A stretch of 64,000 nt of DNA from positions 372,001-436,000 of the forward strand of contig WACJ01000119.1 in the NCBI GenBank assembly GCA_008973525.1, written 5' to 3'. This DNA is from Stenopsyche tienmushanensis (Eukaryota; Arthropoda; Insecta; Trichoptera; Stenopsychidae). Of this stretch, positions 11,783 through 24,099 are shown piece after piece; position 1 is the stretch's first letter; every line of letters starts with the position of its first letter. The position numbers were made by a program, and so were the translations under genes. The notes beneath the pieces are model-generated. The model searched no databases. It had not been told where the DNA came from and saw nothing but the letters and a program-made list of their open reading frames with translations.

Positions 11783-13989
11783 GATAATTTTTATGACTTA
11801 TACATTCTAAATGACTCAAAGGATCATCACAATGGTACTTTAATCCACTTCATTTAAGAGCTGAGTCCATTTTCTTATTTTGTATGCTAAAACCGGCACC
11901 ACTAGTGCGCAATTTCAAAGGCGTTCTTTCAAAACGTTTTTTTTAATGTATGCAAAATTTAAATTCCTTCTTTTCATATTGCAGAACTTGGTAGATTATA
12001 TCCATCTGCAAAATAATTAAGGGGACTAAAAATAAGCAATACAAATGTGCTCGCTTAAAGCAGGCGCCTATTTTGTATGTAGGGGTGCTATTCAATTGGC
12101 TTCATTTTCATTCAGGCACGCTCTATTTGCTCTTTGATTCCAGTGGTTTTCAAACTGTTCATTAACGGAATACGAATAACCGTGTCTCGAGCTCTCTAAT
12201 TATGCCACGTCTCCTCAAGAATATCAATTTGTGCGGAAATATTAGTTGCTCGGCAGGTTGTACACGGATTAAATGGATATTTTTATATTAAATGCTTATT
12301 TAATATTTGGCCAAACGTTGATGTGGAATTTTAATCGGCCACTCGTAAGGGTCGTAACCTACTTGATGTCTCATAATTTAGAGAGCGCATTGTCCCCGTC
12401 GTTTAATGTTTTTATTATAATTTAATGGAGCCTTTTGGAGGGCGCCGTTTCCCGTTTCGACCCCATGGATGGACTTCTTTGCGGTGGGCTCAATTGGTGG
12501 ACCGATTCCTCGCACACGAAAGGGTCGTCCGGTCATAATCAGGTCTTGTAGCAATTTCCATGTGGGTCCCGTGTTTGTAAGGTGAGCCCTTAATTGTCCC
12601 ACCGCAGAGGTCCCTTTTAATTATGTATGTGTAAAATTTGAAACAAAATAACACCGGCAATTATCCTCTGAATGGCATTACTCTTGTTTTCCCTGTATTG
12701 CGACAGGACGTTTGTGGTCGCTCTATTTTCCGTGAACGAAGATTAAGCCCCCGACCTTTGACCGCAGGGGCGTAAATTGAAATCGGAGAAAATACGGGAG
12801 CATTTTTCTTTGAAAAATTAATATTTTCAGTGGAGAAGAAGAATCGGGACATTTATCACTATTTGCGGAGAATAGGTACAACAATTGGACGTATCCATTA
12901 GTCTTCGTGCGGTACAAGCCCTACTGACATTTCTGACACTCAGCCCTGAAAGCTCTGCTAGATAACAGTTGAAAACCACTGTCTTCAGTGATATCATGAA
13001 TTCCCGCGCAGATTTATTGTTTGTTGATAAAATTTTATTGTTTTCCTCATTAAAATATTTTTTAATTGAAAATTCGACTTAAATTTTTTTCACATTTTCA
13101 TGATTATTTCATGATTTTCTTATATATTAGTGAACTTATTCTCAACCCTTTGATTAATGAGTCAATTTTAAATTGAGTTGAACGCTATAGATGCTATATT
13201 TGTATGTCCAGCAGTTACCGCCCACATAAATGCACTTTTCTCTCAGGACCGCGCAGCGTGAATCAAACTTGTATAAATGAACCTTAACACTGTTGATATT
13301 ATAAGACCACCATAGAATAAAACCACCTAGAACCACATATAGAGTCACTTTTTTTTACCGCGCTAAGTTTTAAATGCATGGCATCTGCTTTCTGTTGTTC
13401 AGCTATTTTTTGCCTATCGTCCAAGCCTGCCAGTTTATTTCTGAAGGAGTAGATTTAACAAAAAAATGGTGATACTCGGCTAATGACGCCACTCCAGATC
13501 AATCAAGGGGGAATAACAAAATTGGTCAACGATAAGAATGATGCGAGTTTTTTAATTATCAAAACAAACGCCTGTTCTCAAGACAACACGAACAATCAAG
13601 CTTTGGCTTTTAGACACTCATTCTGTTCTTAAACTTTAAATAGCTTATCCAATGATAGCGATTTCAGTTAAGTATGTCTAGAATACGATTTTTTTGTTGT
13701 TGAATAGTATGTATGCACATTTGCAAGTTTCTATATATATATATATCCAATAGGGTTAACACCTCCTTTCTCTAGATCGCTCGAGTGCGAACTCAACATA
13801 TGAGTACATACTCATCAAAGGGTAAAAGCGTAATATCAACGACATATGAAACGCAATAAAATTGTTAATAATCATGTGGCATAAATTGTTTTAACTACAG
13901 AAGTCAAGTGGCATGTTTTTTTTTACAAAATTATCTTGATTTGCACCAAAGTAAGAAATTAATATATCTATCAAAATGTTGTTTTTTAC
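11783..13989. other. unassigned stretch
   Basis: No supported gene. The part 12360-12770 is GC-richer and lacks the dispersed repeats, so it may be unique sequence. Its short reverse ORFs have no recognisable features. Confidence 0.4.
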
Positions 13990-13993
13990 TTAA

Positions 13994-14613
13994 TGGGGTA
14001 TTCTAGTCTAAAGGCGAAAATTTTAGATGTTGTCTCTTGAAATTTTCAGAATATAAAAAATAATGTTGTAGGCTGGTAAAGTATAAGGGGTAAAAAAAGA
14101 GCGTGTCCTGGTTGACACGATTTCAACCCTTTTGGTCATCTCAAATAAAAAAATAAAAATGATTCACAATTAATAAAAATGTCGCTATAGTTCCTACCTC
14201 TAAAAAAAATATTAATTGAATTTTCAAAAAATTGTGACTGTTTAAAAAAAATTTTTTTTTTGACTTTTTTTTTCACAGTATTATTTTTTTAAAATAGTTC
14301 AAAATAAAATTTTGATATAAATCTGGTAGAGACAATAGAAAATTATATAAACAAGGGTTTTTACTAAATTTGAAATAAATCAATTGATTAAAACTTGAGA
14401 TATAATGTCAACCATGTTGAAAAAAGTAGTTTCGAGAAAAACGCGTTTAAAGATTTTATTCTGGTAGGAACGACATAGTTTCAGCGTCATTAAAATGGAT
14501 ATAACTTTGTAAATAATTTGAATTTTGGAAATTTCTTTAGAAGATATATTTTTTTAAATTAAAATTTTAATATATGCTAAAAACACAAATTCAATTTTTT
14601 TAAATTTTAGCCC
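13994..14613 (+). mobile_element. TTAA-flanked MITE, copy 1 (family D)
   Basis: TTAA at 13990-13993 and 14614-14617 flanks a non-coding unit starting TGGGGTATTCTAGTCTAAAG. The core, including GTAGTTTCGAGAAAAACGCG, is shared with 33900-34134, 48890-49150 (reverse) and 53363-53882. TTAA duplication with G-rich termini suggests a piggyBac-type non-autonomous element. The right TIR is decayed here. Confidence 0.6.
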
Positions 14614-14617
14614 TTAA

Positions 14618-16496
14618 AGTTTTCTTTGTCATCACACTTAATCGCCTTCAAGTGAAAAGCTTTTTTTATTGTTTAAATATTAATATTATCTAATAATTTA
14701 TCAGTAGGATTATGACATAAAGCAGTTGGATTCAAATCTGTTTCAAATACCTGTTTAAATACATTTTTTAAAAATTAATTTGATTAACTTATATATTTTA
14801 TTGTTTAGAGATGATTTGTGGGTTTGATCAATTCTTGTTCAGGGTTGTCACAACACAAAATGAATATTTTTTCATTACTAATAATACTAATGAGAATATG
14901 TTTTTTGACAAGGCATCTGACCAATATATCCCAAAATACACCATAATATATGTCCATATCATAATAATTTTTAGCTATTAATTTGGATCAATTAGTCTTA
15001 CACATTGAACTAATTCTGGGCATAATTTCTTCGAGCATGCATCCAATGTTGATGGTCTGATTAATGGATGAATCTATTAAGCCATGCGTCAATGGCTTCA
15101 TCATAAACCCATTGCAATTATTCGTCGATAGGATGAGTTTTAAATGTGGCTATGATCCTGCGGAAACTGCGGTTGGATCCCTTTTGATGTTGTTTATTTT
15201 GATATCTGAGCCCAATGTACTAGCACATGAAAGAGCAATACAAAGCCTGTGCAAATATTAATTATTTTTCATTAAAAGTTGTATTGTACTGCGGTTATAA
15301 TAAAAGTCAACAAAGGGATCAGAACCAATTGGAAATCCAAGACTGTACAAAAGGATGTTCGAGGCGTATTCATGAGCAAAATATATAATTTAAAATTATT
15401 AATTGAAAAACTGTAATGCTTTTAATTGAATTTTAAAATTCAACAACCCCGAGGGATTCCCCGCGCCGAATCTGGAGGCATCGTGATTTAAGCCTGCGGA
15501 GAATTCCAACTTTTTAATTAAAGAAAAATATCGGTCGATTCCCGTATCGAAATTTCATAATAGGACTTTGCGAAAGGGCACTCGAACACTCATCATAATG
15601 CCATAAAACCTTTTCCCTTTTGTAAAGCAAAACATGTTTGTGTTAGAAAAGGACTCCGGGGACTTTTGTGTACAGGATATGAACCGTGTTTACCTAACTG
15701 TTTATATTAGTATTAGATAGAAAAAGTTTTATGTCATTTCCTGTCGGGGCTACATTTCATCCTGCAATGTCGCTTATCTCCGCCATTATTTTCCCATCCC
15801 TTAATACATCCCGTAATAAATTATATCAGTCGATTGCGAATCTCATATTTAAACCTTCTGTCAATGAATGTTTCTATTACTTATTATCCTTATTATCATT
15901 ATGATACTTATTATCTGCTGACGCATGACGGGATTTGACGGCTGTGTACGTCAAAGTGTTAGGGGGATGCTGTTTTCTGAGCTCAAACAGACTTCTATCA
16001 ACATCTGATAGGACTTATCAATATCCCTAATACAAATTGGATTTTTTTTTCTAAAGCTTGTCGTTCACTAGCGCCAATTCTGCACGACAATTTCCATAAT
16101 AATTTCTATATTCATCTTTTCTTCTACATTTGGTGTCACCCGCTGATCCGCTAGGATTTGTAAATATTTTTTGCGTAAATTGATAGGATGATTAGTTCTC
16201 TGCTTCAAATTCTTATAAACTATGAAGGATTCCAATGCTGCATTATCCAGTATATTGTAGGAAAAAGCTGCAATATTTTAACCCGGTACCAAAAGAGAAC
16301 AGTTTTCAAGCTAGGAGAGCAAGCTAGTGCCAACAAACCACCAAATATAGCTTTGTATATTCAGAGCTAGCTTCGTTTTAAAACTATTTTTCAGCTCGAA
16401 AGCGAAAATAGAGATACCACCCTTTCAGCTTACTACCACTTGCTTACTTTACTAGCTTGAAAACCAGCCTCATGTGTACATTTATAAATATAAACG
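14618..16496. other. AT-rich stretch, nothing recognised
   Basis: No supported gene. ORFs such as 15064-15261 have no recognisable domain. Confidence 0.4.
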
Positions 16497-16599
16497 TCAA
16501 TATCTCCCTCTATGCTTGATGTAAAATAATATTACATGTGGATTTTGGGCTTCTCCAATAACTTCAATATCATATTGGACAAGTCGACAGATATCAGAC

Positions 16600-17330
16600 A
16601 GCGACTGACTGGATTGGGGGTTCATCATAAATCGAACCCATTTCCTGCGCTGCTGTGTGATCTGTTCCGGGTTACCCAGGCTAGCCACACAAAGAGTGTC
16701 TTTCACTGATTCTTTTAGCCCCATGAAAAACTCTACGGGTGGAGCGTCCAGGTGCCCACCCTTTTTACTCAACGCCTTCCCGATAAGTTTCCACGGGAAA
16801 AACCAGCTGCAGACCACGTGCACCTAAAGGTGCGATGGAGGAGGAAAGACTAAGGTTAAGCTAAATTCAAAGGATGTTCCGCCAACATGACTCTAACTTC
16901 ATTTTGAAAGTGGCTGCAGCAGATGATGGACCACAGGGGCTCCCCATGGTACTCGTATCGACTTGGTCATTCTTAGTACCTAGCCATGGAGACGAGTCGC
17001 TATTCGAGAAGCCTATAAACGTTCTCTCCTGTTTGTCTAGGCTGTTGAAGATAGTGGTGGGCCTTTGATGACACAGTCTCCAACAAACTACTGTAATCGG
17101 CTGTTCCACACACTCCTTTATGGCTACGCAGCATAGGGTGTCCTGCGCACCCAGCTCATGTTAGCTTCAACCGTTGCCCCCAGGCGTAGGTTTGGCTCCC
17201 CTACCTGGGATTTTATGGGTGGGCATCGTGGAGTCTGACACCCACCCGGTATCATAATGGACAGTTGACGATGCTTTTGATTTTTTCGGAGCGTATGAAA
17301 CAGCTGCAAAATTGACTGCAAATCTGAACA
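16600..17330. repeat. LINE-derived mosaic
   Basis: 16610-16745 matches 32475-32600 in reverse. 16940-17330 matches 37390-37770 on the same strand, and block B copies elsewhere in reverse. The pieces are therefore rearranged fragments rather than one element. There is no intact ORF. Confidence 0.5.
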
Positions 17331-17853
17331 CAGATGAATATCTTTTATCGAAACATACGGATCCCAAATTTTTTTAAAATTATAAAATCAGTAAAAACTC
17401 TTCAATGGACAAAGTCAGGGAGATTTGGATAGGAGACTTTGGATGGGGCATTTAAATGTTATTTTAGAAAACTTCAGATCGAAATTGGATCCAAAAGAGA
17501 GGGCTTTCATATACACTTCACTTTCTAAAAGAATGCCGAGGTTTTGTCTGATATTTTTCCCATCCATTTCAGATCCTTTATATTTTCCGTCTGAAGATTG
17601 AATCACTAGATGCACTCGAACGCAGGCATCTACTGATTGCACTTCTTGTATTTATTGGACCAATAACAATAGAAATGGCAATAAAACTCACAATACGATG
17701 ATATTCGAGCGCTTTGTATTTTTGCAATGCGACTTTATTAAAGATACACTTTTTCGCAATAAATCGAATGAAAGGCAAATAGACCACGGCAAACAAATCG
17801 AATGCGATTCGATCATATTCTGTGTACATACAGCTTTATATATATCGATAGTA
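17331..17853. other. unassigned stretch
   Basis: Overlapping short ORFs on both strands (17415-17829) have no recognisable motif. No gene is supported. Confidence 0.35.
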
Positions 17854-18300
17854 CAGGGTGCAGCAGGGAAACTACCTTATTTTAAAAATGAACAACATTA
17901 ACAGTATGAGAGATATCAGTTTAATTATTTTTTCATGTTGTTGAAAAGCATTTAAATTAATAAAATTTTATCATTAAGGTGGCTTTCGTTCTGGAATTTT
18001 GAAGCTTTTCACAAAAACTAAGAGTTAACGAGACTCACAAGAAACCACTTTATACAAAAATACATTAATTTAAAGAGCAATTTTAGCCTAAATTATGACC
18101 CAAATAGGTCCTTGTTTTGAGACTGACTCACCGCTCGAAATTTTTGATAGACTTCTTCTTCGTTCAAATGGAGTTTTTTTATTATTTGTAGGCTAACTAT
18201 TAGGGCGTGGATATCTTTTGAATGTTCCACATAAATCAATTATGCACTTAAAACTTATTTTCGTGAATAAATTAAAGAATATTGTGTGCTATCAATAGTG
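17854..18300 (+). mobile_element. Tc1/mariner-type terminal fragment
   Basis: TA at 17852-17853 is followed by CAGGGTGCAGCAGGGAAACT, the terminus also seen at 4560 and, inverted, at 56605. The interior is decayed and the far end is uncertain. Confidence 0.4.
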
Positions 18301-18445
18301 TAAAGGTTCATTTATATATATACAAGCTTGAATCACGCTGCGTGGTGCAGAGAAAATTATATTTTTGTGGACGATAAGTGGTAGAAATGCAAATATAGCA
18401 AGTAAGTTTAATCAATGGGTTAAGAAGGATATACATTAACTCTTT

Positions 18446-18490
18446 GATGAGTACGCACGCACATGTTGTGTGCAGCGCTCCATAATGTTT
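18446..18490 (+). repeat. dispersed repeat H, copy 1
   Basis: A GAGTACGCACGCACATG-type word is followed by GCAGCGCTCCATA. Related copies are at 19857-19905, 31721-31775 and 57704-57750. Identity unknown. Confidence 0.5.
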
Positions 18491-18511
18491 TATTACGCCG
18501 TGCATAATCAA

Positions 18512-20083
18512 GTTTTCATGTAGTTTCGATTTAAAGTTCTTAAGAACTTCATCGTCGAGTTTCCGAAGAAAAACGACAAGTTTTAAGCCTCAAAAGTGAG
18601 TCACACAAGCAACAAGGGTGTTTACAATTTTCCAGACATCAACATGTCTCACTTTGCGCGAATTTTCTACCGAAGTTCGCTTAATGCTTTCATAGCGCTA
18701 CATGCATAGAGTGCAGTTTTTCCATGGTTCGGAAAACCCCACGGAAATTTTCCCGCATCAAAGAGGATGAATTTCCCGGTTAGCGAGGTAAGATCGAGCT
18801 TAAGTGGTGCTTTTGTAAAGAAGTCTGTCTTGTTTATCAACACTTTGGAAAGTGTCCGCCGGCGAGAGGGCTGTCGACGCGCCAAACTTCCTAAGTGAGC
18901 ACCATTGATATAGAAGTTGCTCCGCGGAAAACTTTTCCGCAAACAATAAGGGTGGAAATCGATTAGGCCATTCTGTGGACTAGAGATGAAATGGAAAATT
19001 TTAAAATCATAAAGGATTGTTTCATCGCCAAATTAGCCATCTTTTACCGTTTTCATTCCAACGAATCCTTTGTGTGACGATAAAGATGTATAGCTTTAGA
19101 TTTTTGCATTTTTAAAGCACTAATATTTAATAAGTTCGTAGGATAATTGATAAAACAACAACTTTTTTATGTTTCATCCATTGTCACATACTGCATGCGC
19201 TAAAACAGCGCTCTGAATTATGGACGCGTTGTTCTCTTTGACTAACTGTGAGCAGACGCGGTACTCACTTCAAACAAAGCTTTCTCATGGACAAATATTG
19301 ATACAAATAGTAAATACACAGCCTGTTGGTATCTTTAAATGTCAACTATCCCTATATAGTTTGTAAAAGCTGTCGTATTAACATTTTTCTACAAATACAA
19401 GACACGAAAACTATGAGATACAATACCTATTTTCAAATACTATATTTTTAATTTTTAAAATTAATACGTGTACATTTCAAATGGCCGAAAGCTTAATTAA
19501 AACCGCCGAGTGAACAAATGTTTATCCAAATAAATTTGTTCAGAGGATTATTAAAGTCAGCCATCGAAAAAGCTTTTTACAGTGTGCCACTTTGAGCTTT
19601 TGTGCAGCCCCAAATTAAAAGCGCACTTCCAATATTAGCTTTGTTCAGTTTTATTACACCGTGCTTGAGCTTTCGAGACTGTTATTTGCCAAAAAATATT
19701 TTTAAAACCTGAATTTGTCGATATTTAATATCAAATCAAATGTAAGTCTGTCTGTTCGCCATACAAACACTTCAATCGATTAAAATTACAATATGTTTAT
19801 GATTGTATTGAATTTAAATGTTAATATTATGCATATACACTCGAATGATCTATATAGAGTATGCACGCACATGTGGCGTGAGGTACTCCATAGCGCAATG
19901 CTGTTTATTATTATTTATTTAAATTATCATCTTGGACAATTATATTTACCATCTGTTAACATAAAGAATCACTTGTATTTATATAAAGTAAGTTATAATT
20001 ATTCTACATATAATTTTTTAAAAAAAATGAGGAAACATTGAATAAATTTAGCTCTCTAATCCAATAGTTCTTTCTTGTCGTGA
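18512..20083. other. AT-rich stretch with one repeat H copy
   Basis: Repeat H copy 2 lies at 19857-19905. No gene recognised. Confidence 0.4.
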
Positions 20084-20212
20084 TGTAGCCGGACGGGTGG
20101 ATGGGCGTCGGATAGAAATACTTTATTTCCTCTTTATTCAATACGATAGAGAGAGAGAAAAAAAAGATCTGACTGCGGGAAGGACGTCCTCCCGCAGCCA
20201 AGGCTAACCGAC
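20084..20212 (+). mobile_element. LTR fragment, family L1
   Basis: It begins TGTAGCCGGACGGGTGG. It carries the CGATAGAGAGAGAG tract and the GC-rich hairpin (about 20175-20200), then stops matching after CCAAGGCTAACCGAC. It is the 5' part of an L1 LTR. Confidence 0.6.
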
Positions 20213-21635
20213 TTTTTACAGTGGTTTTTTTAAAGCGTGGTCCATATTTCGATGCTATAGAAGGGTATTGACTGTATTTATAAATTTGTACGGCAAAATT
20301 CCGGTTTATATTTGAATTACCCTCGTATAACGCAATTATGCTAAATTGAATATTTGCCATACTCATTTTGACAAACCGCATTGTGGATTTCATACATGAA
20401 TATTGTTATATATCATATTGTATATAATTTATCTATACAGAGTGTTCTAGAACGACACAATATCAATAAAAAATATGAAACATCTTCTATAAATTATATT
20501 CAAACGTGCAAACGTTTCCTTTATTTGTGTTTAGGGCTGAAATTAATTACTCAAGAGGGTGCTTAAGATTTTTATTTTAAAATGAGAAATCGCTCATGCA
20601 TTTTTTTATACAACGGAGGCCCTTTCTTCGAAGTTTCTTTTCTTCTAATGTAGATACAATAGTTATACAGCACGAATTTGCTATAAAAGACTTGCAAGAC
20701 GGCAGTGTTGATCGGCTTTCCTCCCTACGTGCGATGGGATTTCTTCTGAATTCGCACAGTAAAATTTAAAGAAGAAGAGTCGTTCAAGGAAAAGAAGGAA
20801 TAAAAGAGGAGAACATTTGCGGTCTCCGCAACAGTCAGTTTAAAAGAGAAATGTATTTTTCTCGGTTACAGGGTATCTTTGTTGAAGAAAGGCCATAAGC
20901 AGCTTTCTCTCGACGTCTATTTTAAAGTATTGTCAACAGAGACGCCACGAAACGTTTCTTTGTGATTTACTCCTTTTATTTCTGTTATGTTCCACTCTAT
21001 TATTTCTTTTACCCTTTCGGTATCCCGATGGAGTAGATTTTATCTCTGGAATTCTGTTTGCTGCGAGTATTAAATGAGAGCACCTTAAATGCTATATTTT
21101 TCTACGACTGTATTTTTAACGCAATTTCATCAAGATTCCTCAAATCTCACTATTGTACATGAAAAATGCTGAATAAACACAAATTCTCCCGCTTATTTAT
21201 AAAACTCCTCAAATATAACCGGGAATAGAACAGATGGATCACGCTAAGGATACATACTATTAACGAAACTTTCTGTAATTTATCGGAATCCTATGATATT
21301 TTCAAAATATTAACCATAATAAACAGATCGAATAAAGCTCCTTATCAGATTTATCTCAACACACAGGCCCTTATCTGATTGTCGGAAGTCAAAGGGTATC
21401 ATTACATTTGAAGCAGATTAAAGGAAGTCTATTAAAGGTAGCTAATTATTAAAGTTAAGCTACTTCGTACACACCAAATGTCTACCAAATTACTTTGTAG
21501 AATAATCTATAAAGGCGGTTCACAACTTATGGTCGACGAAATAATCTCTCGACCTCGAATATAATATTATTTCAATTGTAGCAAAAAGGCTTGTTAACCA
21601 ATACGAAGATTATCCAGAAACTAAGGTTAAAATAT
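20213..21635. other. AT-rich stretch, nothing recognised
   Basis: No supported gene. 20265-20310 resembles a motif around TATATTTGAA that recurs near 47345 and 50690. Confidence 0.35.
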
Positions 21636-21679
21636 TTATGTAGGATCGAAATATGTTTCTGCATTTTGGGTATACAATT

Positions 21680-21830
21680 TCTTACAATCAAGTTTTTCCG
21701 ATGCGATATCATCAAAAAAGTGGCGGGAGCGCGTGACAATCTTTCCATTAGAAGTATTTACTATGACTGAAAAAAATGGCCGAAAAACACACGAGACCAA
21801 CCAAACAGATCGTTGTAACATTTAGATAGA
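21680..21830 (-). repeat. dispersed transposon fragment
   Basis: Blocks here (the tract near TTTTTCCGATGCGATATCAT, then the GGCCGAAAAACAC tract) recur at 32675-32700 and 33290-33360, and in part at 46430-46490. They accompany mariner pieces each time. No intact frame. Confidence 0.4.
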
Positions 21831-21917
21831 GGCGCTCTCGGGGGCAGTCTCGGGCGGCTCCCCGCCTCCACGTGCTCCTCGAGATGGTCGCGGGCCCATT
21901 CTTCTTTCGGGTCATGA

Positions 21918-22233
21918 TGTAGCGGACGGATGGATGGTAGTGGACGGGCGTCGGACAGAAATACTTTTTTTTTATTTACTTAACACGATAGAGAGAGAGA
22001 AAGATCTGGCTGCGGGAAGGACATCCTCCCGCAGCTAAGGTTAACCGATGACTCTCCGACTCCTGCCTACTCAACCGGCAACGGTGCACGCGCAAGAAGC
22101 GATCGGTCGGTAAGCAGGTGCAATGTCTCCACAGGGCCACAAGAGATGGCGCTGTTAAAATAACACATTGCACCTGAAGAGAGATATAAGATGTCAGCGC
22201 TATACGTGGGAATGGTAAATCACCCACGCTACA
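21918..22233 (+). mobile_element. solo LTR, family L1 (most complete copy)
   Basis: This is a 316-bp unit with matching inverted ends TGTAGC and GCTACA. Inside, in order, are a GGACGGATGG block, CGATAGAGAGAGAGAAAGAT, a hairpin (about 22012-22035, GCGGGAAGGACATCCTCCCGC) and a GCACCTG-rich 3' half. 21830-21917 looks like internal sequence just upstream. The usual primer-binding site is absent after 22233, so this is a 3' or solo LTR. Confidence 0.65.
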
Positions 22234-22552
22234 ATCCCCTCTTTATGCCAGGTGTGCCAAATTCGAAACAAGGAAAATCCCCTGTCACAGGATCCCTTGT
22301 AATCTTACTTTCTAGATGATCCTCGTAAATGCTTTAGTATTCATCCAGAAACACCATTAAAGAAGATTCTTTTTGTATGAAAATATATCTTCCAGCTTCA
22401 ATTCTATTGTTCTTGAGCTTACAAATATACAACTTTATATTATAGTTCCATTGCAAATCTTTTTATCACATAAATATCTTCTATCTTTTATGGACTTTTT
22501 CCGAAAATATATGCTATAGCGAGGTATTTAAATCTGCTTAAAAATATTTAAC

Positions 22553-22670
22553 CCTTTGACATCAGGAGAAATTACGAAGGTTATTGCGTGATGGGAAAAA
22601 ATCACATTTTTAATGACTTACTTAAGATTTCGCCATAGCAACAAAACGCTGTAGAAAGTCAGGCACTCAA
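22553..22670 (+). repeat. left copy of a repeat flanking a LINE
   Basis: CAGGAGAAATTACGAAGGTT and AACGCTGTAGAAAGTCAGGC here match CAGGAGAAATTACAAAGGTT and AACGCTATAGAAAGTTAGGC at 23590-23735. The two copies bracket the LINE relic at 22690-23575. Confidence 0.65.
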
Positions 22671-22689
22671 ACTTTTTTTTTTGTTTGCG

Positions 22690-23575
22690 AAGGGGGGAAT
22701 AATCAAAAGACACTACCATTCCTGTGGTAGGGTTGGATTTTTACCCACTAAACCCCCCTCTTCTTCAGCTCCCACCCGGCTGCTTGCTAAGTATTGCACA
22801 AGAGTGGCAGCGATGTGTCCCTTACGGGCTTTCCATTTGTCTCCTTCTGGATGTCATTGTACTGCTATTGTTGGTTGTCTTGTAGGTTCAGCATGTATGT
22901 CGTGTATTTGCACCACGCATTCCATGCCCTAGCATCCATTTACATTAAATGTTGCTAGGGGAGAGCGAGCTAACTCCCAGCTCCTCCCGTCCATTTCGGT
23001 GCTCCATGCTGGGCAGATAAATGTCGTGTGTGCAGCATCGTCTTACTCCGATCCACAGTGGTGGCACTCCACTACCACCTTTTTGCCTATTTTGTGCAGG
23101 TAGCTACCAAAACAGCCGTACCCGGTGAGGACCGAAGTCAAGTGGTAGCACTCTGATTGTGCTCTTTCTTATTGGTGTTCCATATTGATGCGCCATACAA
23201 CAGTACCGAGTGCACTACCTCGTCGTAGAGTCGGCTCCTGCTTGTTTTTGGGACACCAATGTTGGGCATCAACCTGGCTAGATTCTCAACGATGCTAGCC
23301 GCCTTCTCCATGTGGATGACGAATCGGTGCTTATCATCAATCTCCACCTCCAAATACCGAATGGATCTTGAGTATTTAATCTCGCAACGCAAAAGTCTTG
23401 TGAAAAACAGGGCCTCCGTATTTTGGACAGCGAGCTCCAGACCAGCTTCTGTTAGCCACTTCTTGGCCTTTTTCAGCGCGTCCTCGCAGGTCATTCGCAG
23501 GATCTCCGTGGATTTGGCTGTAACTAGGATAGCAACGTCATTAGCGAAGATGACCATTTTGGCTTCGTCCATAGA
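22690..23575 (-). pseudogene. R1-like LINE ORF2 C-terminal half
   Basis: The - strand reads from 23572: the RT catalytic loop region, in which the expected FADD/YADD is FAND (23537-23548). It continues with CEDALKKAKKWLTEAGLELA, SIRYLEVEIDDKHRF, RLYDEVVHSVLLYGASIW, then LTGYGCFGSYLHKIGKK, a CHHC-type knuckle and FICPAWSTE. The end near 22700 is Glu/Gly-rich as in R1 ORF2 tails. Stops and frameshifts, plus Asp-to-Asn in the catalytic pair, make it dead. Confidence 0.85.
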
Positions 23576-23576
23576 T

Positions 23577-23740
23577 TAACCCTTTAGCAACAGGAGAAAT
23601 TACAAAGGTTATTGCGCGAGGGGTAAAATCCCCATTTTTTTATAATGACTTAAGATTACGTTCAACCCTTCTATAGCGTCGAGATAAGGACCACGTTATA
23701 TAAACAAAACGCTATAGAAAGTTAGGCACCCAAACAAAAT
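23577..23740 (+). repeat. right copy of the LINE-flanking repeat
   Basis: See 22553-22670. This copy has about 40 extra bases (about 23655-23700) relative to the left one. Confidence 0.6.
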
Positions 23741-23819
23741 TTGTATGTGTTTAGTTTTTGAGAGCGAGGGACAGATTATAATATTTAACTTGTTTGCTAT
23801 TTTCTATTACATATGATAG

Positions 23820-24090
23820 ATTTCATTGTATACTAACGAGTACCCGGTATGCGTTGCAATGCCGCATGGACGCAGTAGTACAGTCACGTGATTTATTGCT
23901 TCAGGCCACATGTAGCGTGGGTAAGGCTGCGCATCCAAATGCAAGCACGCCAAAATGATGCATCCGTTAAACATCTTGCAAATCAAATTTCGCACACCAA
24001 CAATAGCTGTGCTAATTTAAAAACCTTCTTGGATATACGCTCAATAACTCCTCAAAGTTTCATTGCAATCGGATCAATGATATAAGAACG
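23820..24090 (-). repeat. family C repeat (diverged)
   Basis: In reverse it shares GGCATTGCAACGCATACCGG-like sequence with 47130-47175. It also shares the AAAACCTTCTTGGATATACG stretch with 45980-46000. No coding content. Confidence 0.45.
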
Positions 24091-24099
24091 TATACGAAA

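Noticed and set aside
16497..16823. 108-codon reverse ORF
   Set aside because: It spans joins between LINE-derived blocks; the matching copy at 32475-32600 does not keep the frame.
21830..22233. Full LTR retrotransposon
   Set aside because: Only one LTR and a short GC-rich upstream piece are present, with no gag-pol and no primer site after the LTR.
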